Below are positions 42,030-51,193 of a stretch of 64,000 bases of DNA, one piece after another; position 1 is the first letter of the stretch; each line of letters opens with the position of its first letter. The position numbers and the translations under genes are program-made. The stretch is from Paenibacillus sp. (GTDB lineage: Bacteria > Bacillota > Bacilli > Paenibacillales > NBRC-103111). The notes beneath the pieces were generated by a model. That model saw nothing but the letters and a program-made list of their open reading frames with translations, was not told where the DNA came from and ran no database searches. The DNA lies in assembly GCA_031180825.1 (NCBI GenBank), contig JAPSLM010000010.1, positions 62,001 through 126,000 of the forward strand. The letters are read 5' to 3'.

Positions 42030-44372
42030 CTAAAAAATGGGCTTAATCACCTTGTTTTTTCTTAGCCAGCCGGGACGGTGCGCTTCCTGCTTGCCGCTGC
42101 GCTCCTGCGGCTCCCAGGCTCCCGCCGCGCGTTCGCCGCTCCCGGGCGGTGTGCGCAGCTGCGCCTCTTCTATGGCTCGGCGCACTTCTTCAGGGACCGG
42201 AAAATCTGTCACGGGGGCATCCTTCAACGCCCGGGACATGATCTCCTTGAACAGCTGCGCAGGCACCGCTCCGCCCGATGTCGTCAAATAATGGGTCTTG
42301 TCCGTCTGATCGTAGCCGAGCCAGATCGCAGCCGTCAGCTCGGGGGTGAAGCCGACGAACCAGGCGTCCTTTGCGCCGTTGCGGCCGATCGCCTTGAATT
42401 CGGCCGTGGCGGGCAGCTGCGTCGTCCCCGTCTTTCCTGCGGCAGGCCGGGTGCCGAGCGCGGCGGCGATCCCCGTGCCCCGTGCGACCGACTCCTGAAG
42501 CAGCCTCGTCAGCGTATAGGCGTGGACCGGCTCCGTCAGCTTGGTCGGCTGCGGTTTGGCTTCGACGAGCGTATGGCCGTCCTTGGTCGTAATTTTGGTG
42601 ATGGCGCGGGCATTCTGCATCACGCCCTGATTAGCTATGGCGCCGTACGCCTGCGCCATCTGCAGGGGCGAGACGCCCTCGGACAAGCCGCCGAGCGCGA
42701 GGCTTAAATTGCGGTCCGCCGGAGGCAGCGCGATCCCGGCCTTGCGCACGTAGTTCATCCCGGCGTCGATGCCGATTTCATTCAGCAGCCAGACGGCCGG
42801 AATGTTCCACGAGCGTATCACGGCTTCCCGAAGCGAGACCTCGCCCCTCGTCTGTCCGTCCCAATCCTTGGGACGGTACCCGGAAATGTCGAGCTCGCCG
42901 TCATACAAGGGAGATTCCGGCGTATAGCCAAGTTCAAGCGCAGGCCCGTAGACCGCCAGCGGCTTGAAAGACGAGCCGGGCTGCCGCTTCAGCTCGGTCG
43001 CCCGGTTGAAGCCGCGGTAGGTCTGATCCCCCCGCGCGCCGACGATCGCACGGATGCCGCCCGTTCGCTGGTCCAGCACGACCGCTCCGCTCTGGACCGG
43101 GCGGTCGGGAGCACTTTGCGGGAAGAACGCATCGTTGCGGTACACCTCTTCCGCTGCCTGCTGCACATTGAGGTCCATCGCGGTATGAATCCGCAGTCCA
43201 TGCGTCAAAATCTGCTGCTCCGTGAAGCCGTAAAGCTTCTCGGCTTCATCCATGACATAGTCGACATAGGAAGGGTGCCGCCCTTTCAGCGACTCTCCGT
43301 TGTTCGGCTTTAGCGCTATCGGCTCGGCGACAGCCTTATTGTAGGCGGCATCGCTGATGAAATGCTGGTCCTTCATCAGCGACAGCACGAGGTTTCGCCG
43401 CTCCAGCGCCTTATCCGGATGCCGCACCGGAGAGTAGAGAGAAGGCGCTTTGGGCAGACCGGCCAGCATGGCCGACTCGGGAAGCGTCAGCTGCCGAACG
43501 GACTTGCCGAAATATTGCTGCGCCGCTCCTTCGACGCCCCAGCGCCCTTCGCCGAAGTAGATGCTGTTCAGATACAGCTCCAAAATCTCGTCCTTGCTGT
43601 AAACAAAGTTGATTTTTATCGCGTAGCCGAGCTCCTTGAATTTGCGGTTGAACGATTTGTCCGAGTCGAGAAACAAATTTTTGGCAAGCTGCTGCGTGAT
43701 CGTGCTGCCGCCCTGCTCAAGCGCCCCGGCTTTCAAGTCGCGGATCAGCGCGCGGCCGATCGACCACACGTCAAACCCGGCATGCTCGTAAAAACGCCGG
43801 TCTTCTACCGCAACGACGGCATTCCGCAAATCCAACGGAATTTGGCCGAGCGGGACCGGGACGATTCGGGATGAGGACAACTGCGATACCGGCTGTCCCC
43901 CCGCGTCCATGACGAAGCTTGGCTCGGGGAGCGGATGCTCCAGCTTGCTGATATCCAGACCGCGCACCCAAACGGCTGCAGCGCCAAGACCGGCTGCCCC
44001 GGCCGCAAAACAGAGCAGCCCTGCGGTCCACAGCCACCGCCGCCCCGGGAAACGGCGCGCTTTCTTCGTCTCTTGCGCCGCCGTGCCGCCGCTGTCCGAA
44101 GCGGGCTTCCGCGTCTCTCCCGCCGCATTGAAGCTAACACCTTCCGCGCGCACCCGTTCCTGCCGCGCCGCTGCTCCGCCGCCACCCGGCGCATATTCTC
44201 GCGCTTCCGGTGGCGCATCGAGGCTATCGTCCGCGGCCTGTCCGGCTCTGCGCCATGTGGACCGAGCGGCCTGCCGCGCGTCGTCCGACGCGCGGTGCCC
44301 CGCGCGTTGCGGCGAAGAACCCATGCCAGGCTTTGCTTTCGGCCTCCGGCGAAACATCCGGGATAAGATCAT
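42030..44372 (-). CDS. Class A penicillin-binding protein (PBP1a family)
   Basis: A 780-residue bifunctional cell-wall synthase. An unusually long, basic and Ala/Arg-rich cytoplasmic tail (1-110) precedes one membrane helix (112-136). The glycosyltransferase-51 domain has catalytic E190 (AVEDRRFYEH) and the EGGSTITQQLAKN-type motif. The transpeptidase domain has S467-S-F-K470, S521-W-N523 and K647-T-G. The C-terminus ends in a charged linker. The ribosome binding site before the ATG is weak (GGGGGA). It polymerises and cross-links peptidoglycan at the outer face of the membrane. Confidence 0.94.
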   Translation of the reverse strand: MILSRMFRRRPKAKPGMGSSPQRAGHRASDDARQAARSTWRRAGQAADDSLDAPPEAREYAPGGGGAAARQERVRAEGVSFNAAGETRKPASDSGGTAAQETKKARRFPGRRWLWTAGLLCFAAGAAGLGAAAVWVRGLDISKLEHPLPEPSFVMDAGGQPVSQLSSSRIVPVPLGQIPLDLRNAVVAVEDRRFYEHAGFDVWSIGRALIRDLKAGALEQGGSTITQQLAKNLFLDSDKSFNRKFKELGYAIKINFVYSKDEILELYLNSIYFGEGRWGVEGAAQQYFGKSVRQLTLPESAMLAGLPKAPSLYSPVRHPDKALERRNLVLSLMKDQHFISDAAYNKAVAEPIALKPNNGESLKGRHPSYVDYVMDEAEKLYGFTEQQILTHGLRIHTAMDLNVQQAAEEVYRNDAFFPQSAPDRPVQSGAVVLDQRTGGIRAIVGARGDQTYRGFNRATELKRQPGSSFKPLAVYGPALELGYTPESPLYDGELDISGYRPKDWDGQTRGEVSLREAVIRSWNIPAVWLLNEIGIDAGMNYVRKAGIALPPADRNLSLALGGLSEGVSPLQMAQAYGAIANQGVMQNARAITKITTKDGHTLVEAKPQPTKLTEPVHAYTLTRLLQESVARGTGIAAALGTRPAAGKTGTTQLPATAEFKAIGRNGAKDAWFVGFTPELTAAIWLGYDQTDKTHYLTTSGGAVPAQLFKEIMSRALKDAPVTDFPVPEEVRRAIEEAQLRTPPGSGERAAGAWEPQERSGKQEAHRPGWLRKNKVIKPIF

Positions 44373-44543
44373 GTCCGATGGTCCCCCTTTTTGTCCCCAT
44401 GGAATGTTCGCCGTTGTAGCGTATAATCATTAACGCTAATAACCTATTCGCGCCCGCCGTCATGTTTCGGCAGGTGGATGAACAAAAAAAGAAGCCTCCG
44501 AGGAAGCTCCAAGCGTTTCGAAATAATTTTTCCGGCCGGGAAA

Positions 44544-45011
44544 TCATTGCAAAGGGTCCGGCATCATGCCCTTTTCCATCACTTGCGAATTCGTCGGGAG
44601 GTTTGCCATCACTTTGCCAAGCTGCCGGACCTCCTTTTCGTTGTTGGCCATCTTGCCGTTCATCGCTTTGCCGATCGGCGTCGATTCGGTCGGCTTCGTC
44701 TTGGCCGGGCCATATTCCATATATTGCTGAAGCTCCGCGAGCATCTCTTGGGCAGCGTCGGCCGCCGAAACGGGTATATTTCCCTGCGCAACGAAGCCGG
44801 CCTCGTTCAAGTCGATCCGGGTCTGGCCGTTTTCCTGTGTATGCGTATAGATACGGTACGGATATTCCTGCAGCGAAGCGGAGTCGCGAAACGTCAACTC
44901 GTAAATGCATCCTTCCCGGGACGGCAGTTCGGTGAATCCCATCGTTTTAAGCGTAGCGTGTACATGGGAAAAGGGCTTGGTAATCGACGGCAGCGTTTTT
45001 TTACGGAACAT
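44544..45011 (-). CDS. Hypothetical protein, 155 residues
   Basis: A soluble protein with no family I can name securely. The N-terminal half looks like a mixed alpha/beta domain (SHVHATLKTMGF, YPYRIYTHT, IDLNEAGF), and the C-terminal third is a charged, Met/Asn-rich tail (GKAMNGKMANNEKEVRQLG). The size and first half recall YugN-like proteins of bacilli, but the key motif of that family is not clear. The ATG at 45011 has GAGGAGTG upstream; the frame stays open further back. Confidence 0.65.
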   Translation of the reverse strand: MFRKKTLPSITKPFSHVHATLKTMGFTELPSREGCIYELTFRDSASLQEYPYRIYTHTQENGQTRIDLNEAGFVAQGNIPVSAADAAQEMLAELQQYMEYGPAKTKPTESTPIGKAMNGKMANNEKEVRQLGKVMANLPTNSQVMEKGMMPDPLQ

Positions 45012-45163
45012 AAGAGCAACACTCCTCGATTCGTATTTTCCGCCGGACGGCATGATGCATCCGTGTACCCATTGATTACACGCTTCGGGACATGTTGAAA
45101 CTTTGTACGGCACGAAATCGTCATTCTTTTTCGAGTAGGTATCGAACAACTGGGGGTGTTGAT

Positions 45164-45619
45164 ATGCGCGGAAGATCGCTGCGGGTCATTTTATTTCTTA
45201 TGGTGGCGGTAACCTTGTCGGCCCTGGTGTACGGGTACGCGTTTTCCAATAACTATAGCTTTGTCGGCTCGAGCATCGACGGACAGTTTCCCGTCCCGGC
45301 AGAGGCGCGCAAATCGGACGTTCCATTCTCCAATCCGGGAGTCGTCTATGTCCGCTACAACATGAAAGGCGTAGAGGAAGCGGAAAGCATTCCCGACTTC
45401 TATGTGGATGCGATTCGCAAGTGGGGTTGGAAAGAAGACAAAGAAGAGCAACTGGGGGCCCTTCGTGTTTTTGTAAAAGACGGCAAAACGATGAATATAA
45501 CGACGCACAACGGCTTTTTCACTTTGTTTACCAAAAAAAGCTCTGCGGAGCCGCAGACGGCGGCTGCCGATGCACCGCGAACCGCCGTTTCCAAGCCGCA
45601 AAGCAAGCCGGAAAGGTAA
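45164..45619 (+). CDS. Hypothetical membrane-anchored protein, 151 residues
   Basis: An N-terminal hydrophobic segment (about 6-26, VILFLMVAVTLSALVYGYA) acts as signal anchor. An extracellular domain of about 95 residues follows (GVVYVRYNMKGVEEAESIPDFY, RVFVKDGKTMNITTHNGFFTLF) and then a low-complexity Ala/Pro/Lys tail. No catalytic motif is visible. GGGGGTG lies before the ATG at 45164. It is divergent from the 155-residue gene and convergent with the disrupted GyrI-like gene. Confidence 0.75.
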   Translation: MRGRSLRVILFLMVAVTLSALVYGYAFSNNYSFVGSSIDGQFPVPAEARKSDVPFSNPGVVYVRYNMKGVEEAESIPDFYVDAIRKWGWKEDKEEQLGALRVFVKDGKTMNITTHNGFFTLFTKKSSAEPQTAAADAPRTAVSKPQSKPER

Positions 45620-45664
45620 CCCCATGCTCATGCGGCCAAAGGCGCTTTTCCGGAGCTGCTCCGA

Positions 45665-46152
45665 TTAATCGACGAGCGGAAGCGAATACCGTGCGAATCC
45701 TTCGCCTTCGTAGTGGTATCGTTCGCATATCGTGTACGTACGCTGGCCGGCGCTTGTTTGAAGTCCCTTCTCGCGCAAAAACGCTTCGACCGCTTCGCCG
45801 GCCGCCTCGAAATTTCCGTCCTTGTTCGCCGCGACGACGCAGCGCTGCGGCGGCAAGGTCAGGCGGAGGTACCATTCGGGAACGCCGTCGTACGACCGGA
45901 CCTCCGTGCATAGGATGTATACGTGTGTATCCGGGTGGCTCTGCGACGGTCCGTTCGGCCACAGGCCGTAGTGAATTTGAGGATTCACGATGTAGGGCAA
46001 ATGCTTGGCGGAGGACAACAGCGCTTCTTTGGCGTGCAGATATTGCCTCCCATGTCGTTCAAGCCGATGCATGGGATGCCGCTCAGCTTCAACTCCTTGT
46101 GCTCCACAATAACAGGCTCCATCTCCGGGAGCATTGCCGCGTTTTCAATCAT
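45665..46152 (-). pseudogene. GyrI-like effector-binding protein gene with a frameshift
   Basis: Two overlapping frames together read as one GyrI-like/AraC effector-binding domain protein of about 162 residues. The N-terminal part starts at the ATG at 46152 (GAGAGG ten bases upstream) and runs to a GGNI segment near 46035. The rest continues in another frame (AKEALLSSAKHLPYI, YGLWPNG, WYLRLTLPP, KGLQTSAGQRTY). The full length is 488 bases, one short of a multiple of three, which indicates a single-base deletion near 46030-46045. The downstream frame has no ribosome binding site of its own. A sequencing error or a recent mutation would look the same. Confidence 0.65.
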
Positions 46153-46243
46153 CCGACTTTCGCCTCTCTTTCTGACAGATTTCCCATAAGGAACGACAAC
46201 CTTTCTGGTCTCCTTCTTTTTTGGCAGAACGTCTTTTGAATTT

Positions 46244-46271
46244 TTGCAACGAAAAACCCGCATGGTATAAT
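46244..46271 (+). promoter_or_regulatory. Promoter of rluF
   Basis: TTGCAA (46244-46249), a 16-base spacer and a perfect TATAAT (46266-46271), 36 bp before the start codon. Confidence 0.7.
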
Positions 46272-46307
46272 GGAGCGATAAAGCCAGGACAAGCGGAGTG
46301 AAGAACG

Positions 46308-47006
46308 ATGAGAATCAACAAATATATCAGCGATACCGGAATATGCTCCCGGCGCGAAGCGGACCAGCTGATCGAAGGCAAGCGCGTCACGATTAACGGC
46401 CGGCCGGCGGAGCTCGGAAGCCGGGTGAACGAAGGAGACGATGTGCGGATCGACGGAAAACCGGTCAGCGAGAAGAAAAAGCACGTCTACATTGCGCTCC
46501 ATAAGCCGGTAGGCATCACCAGCACGACGGAACGGCACGTCCGCGGCAATATCGTGGATTTTGTGGGACACCGCGAACGCATTTTCCCGATCGGGCGGCT
46601 GGATAAAGATTCCGAAGGATTGATTTTGCTTACGAATGACGGCGATATCGTCAATAAAATATTACGCTCCGAGCATGAGCATGAGAAGGAATACATCGTT
46701 ACGGTGAACAAACCGGTCACGCCGATGTTTTTGCAGGGAATGGCGAGCGGCGTGCGGATTCTCGGGACCGTCACCAAACCGTGCAAAGTGAGCCGCATCG
46801 ACGACCGGACGTTCCGGATCGTGCTGACGCAGGGACTGAACCGTCAAATCCGCCGGATGAGCGCCGCCTTCGGCTACGAGGTTCGCCGGTTGAAGCGGGT
46901 GCGCATTATGAACATCAAACTGGCCGGCTTGCCGGTGGGCCAGTGGCGCGATCTGACCCCGGAAGAACTGGACAAGCTGATGAGCGCCGTTGGGCACAGG
47001 CCGTAA
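46308..47006 (+). CDS. rluF: 23S rRNA pseudouridine synthase RluF-like
   Basis: A 232-residue enzyme of the RsuA/RluB/E/F family. An N-terminal S4 RNA-binding domain (about 1-50; [19 protein letters not shown]) is followed by the catalytic domain with aspartate D99 in [19 protein letters not shown]. The segment [23 protein letters not shown] is typical. RluF makes pseudouridine 2604 in 23S rRNA; the exact position here is inferred from family resemblance. It is convergent with the OmpR regulator gene, only 24 bp apart. Confidence 0.9.
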   Translation: MRINKYISDTGICSRREADQLIEGKRVTINGRPAELGSRVNEGDDVRIDGKPVSEKKKHVYIALHKPVGITSTTERHVRGNIVDFVGHRERIFPIGRLDKDSEGLILLTNDGDIVNKILRSEHEHEKEYIVTVNKPVTPMFLQGMASGVRILGTVTKPCKVSRIDDRTFRIVLTQGLNRQIRRMSAAFGYEVRRLKRVRIMNIKLAGLPVGQWRDLTPEELDKLMSAVGHRP

Positions 47007-47030
47007 GTTTCATCAGCCGTAAGTTTTATG

Positions 47031-47723
47031 CTACACGTTGAATTTGTAGCCGATCCCCCGCACGGTATGGATGTATTTCGGATCGGTGGGGTTCGGCTCG
47101 ATCTTCTTGCGCAGGTTGCTGATGTGAACGAGCAGCGTGCGCGTGTCCCCGTTGCTGTCCACGCCCCAAGTCATTTTATACAGCTGCTCGAGGGGGAGCA
47201 CCTTGCCGGGCGATCGGGCGAGATGCAGCAGCAGGTCGAACTCCTTGGAAGACAGCGGCACGAGCCCGCCGCCGGCTTTCACGGTCCGGCTGAGCAAGTC
47301 GATCTCCAGTCCCGGAAACGACAAGTACTGGGAATCCTCCTTGTGCTGCTCAAGCAGCTGGCTGCGGCGCAGATGCGCTTTGACCCGGGCGACGAGCTGG
47401 CCGGGACTGAACGGCTTCGTGATGTAATCGTCGCCTCCGATGCTGAACCCAAGAATGATATCCATATCCTCGCTTTTGCAGCTCAGAAATAAAATCGGCG
47501 TATTGTAGGACTTCCGGATTTGCCGGCATACTTCGATGCCGTCCATTTCGGGAAGCAGAACGTCGAGAATCACCAGGTCCGGCCGGTGCTCCTGCACTAT
47601 GGCAAGCGCTTCGGCCCCATTCCCGGAATACAATACGTCATACCCCTCCTTCCGCAAGTAAAGACTGATTAATTCGACAATTTCGGCTTCGTCGTCGACG
47701 ATGAGTATTTTCTCTCCAGGCAT
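47031..47723 (-). CDS. OmpR/PhoB-family response regulator
   Basis: A 230-residue regulator. The receiver has D10/D11 and phospho-acceptor D54 (VILDVLLPEMDG), and the winged-helix output domain ends TVRGIGYKFNV. The ATG at 47723 has GGAGGAG upstream; an in-frame TTG five codons earlier lies within that site and is less likely. It is divergent from the 7TM-DISM histidine kinase at 47904, with 180 bp between them. The kinase is probably its partner despite the opposite orientation. Target genes are unknown. Confidence 0.92.
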   Translation of the reverse strand: MPGEKILIVDDEAEIVELISLYLRKEGYDVLYSGNGAEALAIVQEHRPDLVILDVLLPEMDGIEVCRQIRKSYNTPILFLSCKSEDMDIILGFSIGGDDYITKPFSPGQLVARVKAHLRRSQLLEQHKEDSQYLSFPGLEIDLLSRTVKAGGGLVPLSSKEFDLLLHLARSPGKVLPLEQLYKMTWGVDSNGDTRTLLVHISNLRKKIEPNPTDPKYIHTVRGIGYKFNV

Positions 47724-47903
47724 CGATTTCTCCTCCAAAAGATGATGCGGCGAAACATGATGCTTCTTTAGAAACGATCAGAATCATACCCCGCCGGACT
47801 CGATACCGGATTCTGGCATGGCAGCGACAAACGCCCCGAATCCCCCAAAGGTGAGTCGTTTATCCCGGTTTCCAAAAAATGCAGTTTAAGGTACCATATT
47901 AGC

Positions 47904-50054
47904 ATGGAAGCCTATATAAACAACAGGAAGAAAGTGGTATCGATTTCCAGAAACTATTTCTATTATAAATGGTTTTGGGTGTTTATTTCCATAGTTTTGT
48001 TGGCAGCCGGAATCGCCGGTGCCGGCTACTATCTTTCCGCTGCCGGAAAGTCTGCGCCCCGTGCCGTTCAAGGGGTTATGAACCTGGAGGGCTGGGGCCT
48101 GGAATCCCATGGAACGATCCGGCTGGACGGCGAATGGAAGATGTACTGGATGCGCCTGCTGACACCGGAAGAGCTGGCCACCCCTGGGCATGCCGCGGTG
48201 GAGCGGGCCACCCCGATTGCCCTTCCCGAGGTGTGGAATCGCGTTCTGGTGGACGGCTTGCAGCCTGGCGGATCGGGTCATGCGACCTTTCACTTGAAAG
48301 TAATGCTGGATGGCCCCGCCTCGGATCTGGGGCTGAAGCTTCCCTATATCCGGACGGCCTACAAGGCTTGGGTTAACGGCCAGCCGGTCGCAGGCAGCGG
48401 CACGGTCGGAGAAGACATCCTGACATCCAAGCCTCAATACACCCCCAATTTGATCCGGTTTCACCATACAGGCGGGCCGTTGGATATCGTTATTCAGGTT
48501 TCCAATTACCATCACCGGCTCGGGGGTATCTGGAAACCGGTCGAGCTGGGCTCATGGAGCGCGCTTGACGGCAAGCTCCGGAGAGAGCTTGCGATCGAGA
48601 CGCTTGTGACAGGAAGCCTGCTGTCGATGGGCCTGTATCACATCGGATTGATTGCACTCAGACGCAAAGAGAAGGGCTCGCTTTATTTCGGGCTTTTCTG
48701 CTTGTTGATCGGGATACGGGCCTTCTTTACGGGCGAAGGCGTGATGTATTATTTTGTCCCCGAGGTGAATTGGCTCGAGGAGCTGCGCATCGAGTACGTA
48801 TGTTTCTACATGGGCGTACCGGCCATGGTCATGTTTATGCACTCGCTCTACCCGCGGGAGGTGCGCCCCGGCATTGTCCGGCTTATTCTGGCGCTCGGGG
48901 CAGGGTTCTCGGCTGCGGCATTTTTGATTCCGCCTCCGTGGGTGACGTATACCACGCCGGTGTTCCAGCTCATTACGCTGCTCACCAGCGGTTACCTGCT
49001 GTTCAGTCTGGGCCGGGCCGTGCTTTACAAAAGAGACGGAGCCCTGTTTGCCGCGATCGGCGCGGGCGCTTACGTCGCCACCGTGATGCTGGACATTATG
49101 TACTACAACCAGTGGATCAAGCTGGGCGAGGTGTCGACGTACGGGCTGCTTGTCTGCGTGTTCATGACCTCGTTCATCCTGAGCGCCAAATCGGCCAAGG
49201 CTTATGTGGAAGTGGAGACGCTATCGCGGCAAATGCGCGAGATGAATACCGGTCTGGAGCATAAAATACGCGAGCGGACCGCCGAGCTGGAACGCATCAA
49301 CCGCAGTCTGGAGCGGATGAACGACGATTTGGCCCGGATGGAAACGTCAAGGCGGCACCTGCTCAGCAATATCTCGCACGATCTGGGAACGCCGATGACG
49401 CTGATTCAAGGGTACGTGGAAGCGCTCATCGACGGCGTCGTTTCGCAGCCCGACCAGCAGCAAAAGTATTTAAAGCTCATCCATAACCGGATCACGGGCT
49501 TGAACCGGCTCATTGCCGATTTGTTTCAGCTTTCGAAGCTGGAGGCCAGACAGATGGATTTCGATATCCAGCCGGTAAGCACGGAAGACTTCATCCGTTA
49601 TTTCGACGAACGTTACGAGCTGGAGCTGGCCGGCGCCGGGCTTAAGTTCGAGACCGTCGCCTACTCGCTGCGGCCGGAGGCCCACCGGCAGGCCGTCATC
49701 AAAATCGACATGGACCGGATCGATCAGGTGCTGACCAACGTCATTTACAATGCGGTCAAGCATACGCCCCGCGGCGGACTGATCCAGCTTCATTTTATCG
49801 TGGACGAGCATTCGCTTGTCGTGCAGGTTCAGGATAACGGCTCGGGCATCGACCCGGAAGATTTGCCTTACATTTTCGACCGTTTTTACAAGAAAGACAA
49901 GTCCCGCAACACATCGGGCGGCGGCAGCGGCCTCGGACTGGCTATCGCGAAGGAGATCATCGACTATCATGGGGGCCGGATCTGGGCGCAAAGCCGCGTC
50001 GGTCAAGGCGCCAGCATCGCTTTCATGCTGCCCCTTGTGAAAGGGGGTGAATAG
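47904..50054 (+). CDS. Histidine kinase with 7TM-DISM sensor
   Basis: A 716-residue membrane kinase. After one membrane helix (about 22-45) comes an extracellular jelly-roll domain of the 7TMR-DISMED2 type (about 60-195; HGTIRLDGEWKMYW, RTAYKAWVNGQ, NYHHRLGGIW) that usually binds carbohydrate. Seven membrane helices follow (about 225-430), then a coiled coil (440-480), the H-box NISHDLGTPM with H492, and an ATPase domain with DNGSGIDPEDL and GGGSGLGLAIAKE. The start has only a weak ribosome binding site. It is likely the partner of the divergent OmpR regulator. Confidence 0.92.
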   Translation: MEAYINNRKKVVSISRNYFYYKWFWVFISIVLLAAGIAGAGYYLSAAGKSAPRAVQGVMNLEGWGLESHGTIRLDGEWKMYWMRLLTPEELATPGHAAVERATPIALPEVWNRVLVDGLQPGGSGHATFHLKVMLDGPASDLGLKLPYIRTAYKAWVNGQPVAGSGTVGEDILTSKPQYTPNLIRFHHTGGPLDIVIQVSNYHHRLGGIWKPVELGSWSALDGKLRRELAIETLVTGSLLSMGLYHIGLIALRRKEKGSLYFGLFCLLIGIRAFFTGEGVMYYFVPEVNWLEELRIEYVCFYMGVPAMVMFMHSLYPREVRPGIVRLILALGAGFSAAAFLIPPPWVTYTTPVFQLITLLTSGYLLFSLGRAVLYKRDGALFAAIGAGAYVATVMLDIMYYNQWIKLGEVSTYGLLVCVFMTSFILSAKSAKAYVEVETLSRQMREMNTGLEHKIRERTAELERINRSLERMNDDLARMETSRRHLLSNISHDLGTPMTLIQGYVEALIDGVVSQPDQQQKYLKLIHNRITGLNRLIADLFQLSKLEARQMDFDIQPVSTEDFIRYFDERYELELAGAGLKFETVAYSLRPEAHRQAVIKIDMDRIDQVLTNVIYNAVKHTPRGGLIQLHFIVDEHSLVVQVQDNGSGIDPEDLPYIFDRFYKKDKSRNTSGGGSGLGLAIAKEIIDYHGGRIWAQSRVGQGASIAFMLPLVKGGE

Positions 50055-50090
50055 GCGTTTGTGCGCCCCGGCGAGCCCCTGGCGTGACGC

Positions 50091-50978
50091 TTAATCGCCG
50101 GAGTCCGGGGGATGCAGCAGCGATCTGCGGTAATCGGTCGGCGAGAGCTGGTAATGCCGCTTGAACTGCTTCGAAAAATACAGCGGGTCCTGGAAGCCGA
50201 CCGAAGACGCAATCTGCTCCACGGTCAACTCCGGACGCTCCCTTAGCAGATGGCGCGCTTTGTCGAGCCGGAGCCGCAACAGGAATGTCACGGGCGACAG
50301 CCCGGTCTGCCGCTTGAACAGCGTCGAGAGGTAGGCGCGGTTGTAGCCCAGCGACTCGGCCATCAGTTCGATCGTAATCGGCTCGGCATACTGCTTGGAC
50401 AAATACTGCAGCGCCCGCTGCACCGTTTGCCCGGCGGCGGTCGCCTGCTCCGGCTCGTCCGCATGGAGGGGGCGAAGCGCTTCCGCGAACTCGGCGAACA
50501 GCAGGTGCAGACAGCCGTTCGCTTTCAGATTGGCGCCCGCGCCGCGGTGCTGAAACGCCAGCTGCACTTGGCGGAACAGGACGCCGAGCGGGCGCTTTCG
50601 TCCGGTATGTACGACCGGCTGCTGCGAGCTCAGCCCCGTATCCTGCAGCAAGCGTTCGGCGAGCGGCCCTTCAAAGGCGACCCACCGGTAGTGCCATGGA
50701 TCATGCGTATCGGCCATGTAATTGACCAGCTTGCCCGGCTCGATCAGGAAGCTGTCTCCAGCGCCGAGCTCATACGTTTGTCCTTGACAGACATAGGTGC
50801 CCTTGCCGGATAGCACATGATGCAGCAAATAGTAATCGACCACCTTCGGTCCGGGCTTATGCCCCGGCTTCGTCTGGCTGTGGCCGGCGAACAGGACGGT
50901 CAAAGGGCTGTCTTCCGGCGCGGGATACGGGTTGGATACGACAAAATAGGTCTCGGGACGCTTAACGGGCTCAGACAT
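50091..50978 (-). CDS. AraC-family regulator, probably of the gal operon
   Basis: A 295-residue one-component regulator. An N-terminal cupin-like ligand domain (about 30-150; GTYVCQGQTYELGAGDSFLIEPG) precedes a C-terminal pair of AraC helix-turn-helix motifs (about 195-290; VEQIASSVGFQDPLYFSKQF). It is divergent from galK with 215 bp between start codons. By analogy with RafR/MsmR-type regulators it may sense galactose or an alpha-galactoside and activate galKET. That link is positional inference only. Confidence 0.9.
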   Translation of the reverse strand: MSEPVKRPETYFVVSNPYPAPEDSPLTVLFAGHSQTKPGHKPGPKVVDYYLLHHVLSGKGTYVCQGQTYELGAGDSFLIEPGKLVNYMADTHDPWHYRWVAFEGPLAERLLQDTGLSSQQPVVHTGRKRPLGVLFRQVQLAFQHRGAGANLKANGCLHLLFAEFAEALRPLHADEPEQATAAGQTVQRALQYLSKQYAEPITIELMAESLGYNRAYLSTLFKRQTGLSPVTFLLRLRLDKARHLLRERPELTVEQIASSVGFQDPLYFSKQFKRHYQLSPTDYRRSLLHPPDSGD

Positions 50979-51020
50979 GGCGAGACTCGCCTCCTTTTAG
51001 GGCTTCGCCCGGATAGGTTC

Positions 51021-51029
51021 AGTATAGCA
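51021..51029 (-). promoter_or_regulatory. Extended -10 promoter of the AraC regulator gene
   Basis: On the minus strand TGC-TATACT (51029-51021), about 43 bp before the start codon at 50978. Confidence 0.45.
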
Positions 51030-51193
51030 CAACAGAAGGGCGATATCTTTTTAGAATCTAACATTTTTCCATGCCGCTCTGACATCGTTCCATAGAGAAA
51101 ACCCGGTGTCCGGGCTATACTTGAGGCAAAGCCAACTACAGAAAGTTGTTATAAAGAACATGTCTTTTTAAATCCATATCGAGGTGAACCGTC

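Noticed and set aside
45985-46072. The downstream half of the split GyrI-like gene as an independent gene starting at 46072
   Set aside because: That ATG has no ribosome binding site and its first residues overlap the upstream frame. The conserved domain only makes sense when both frames are joined.
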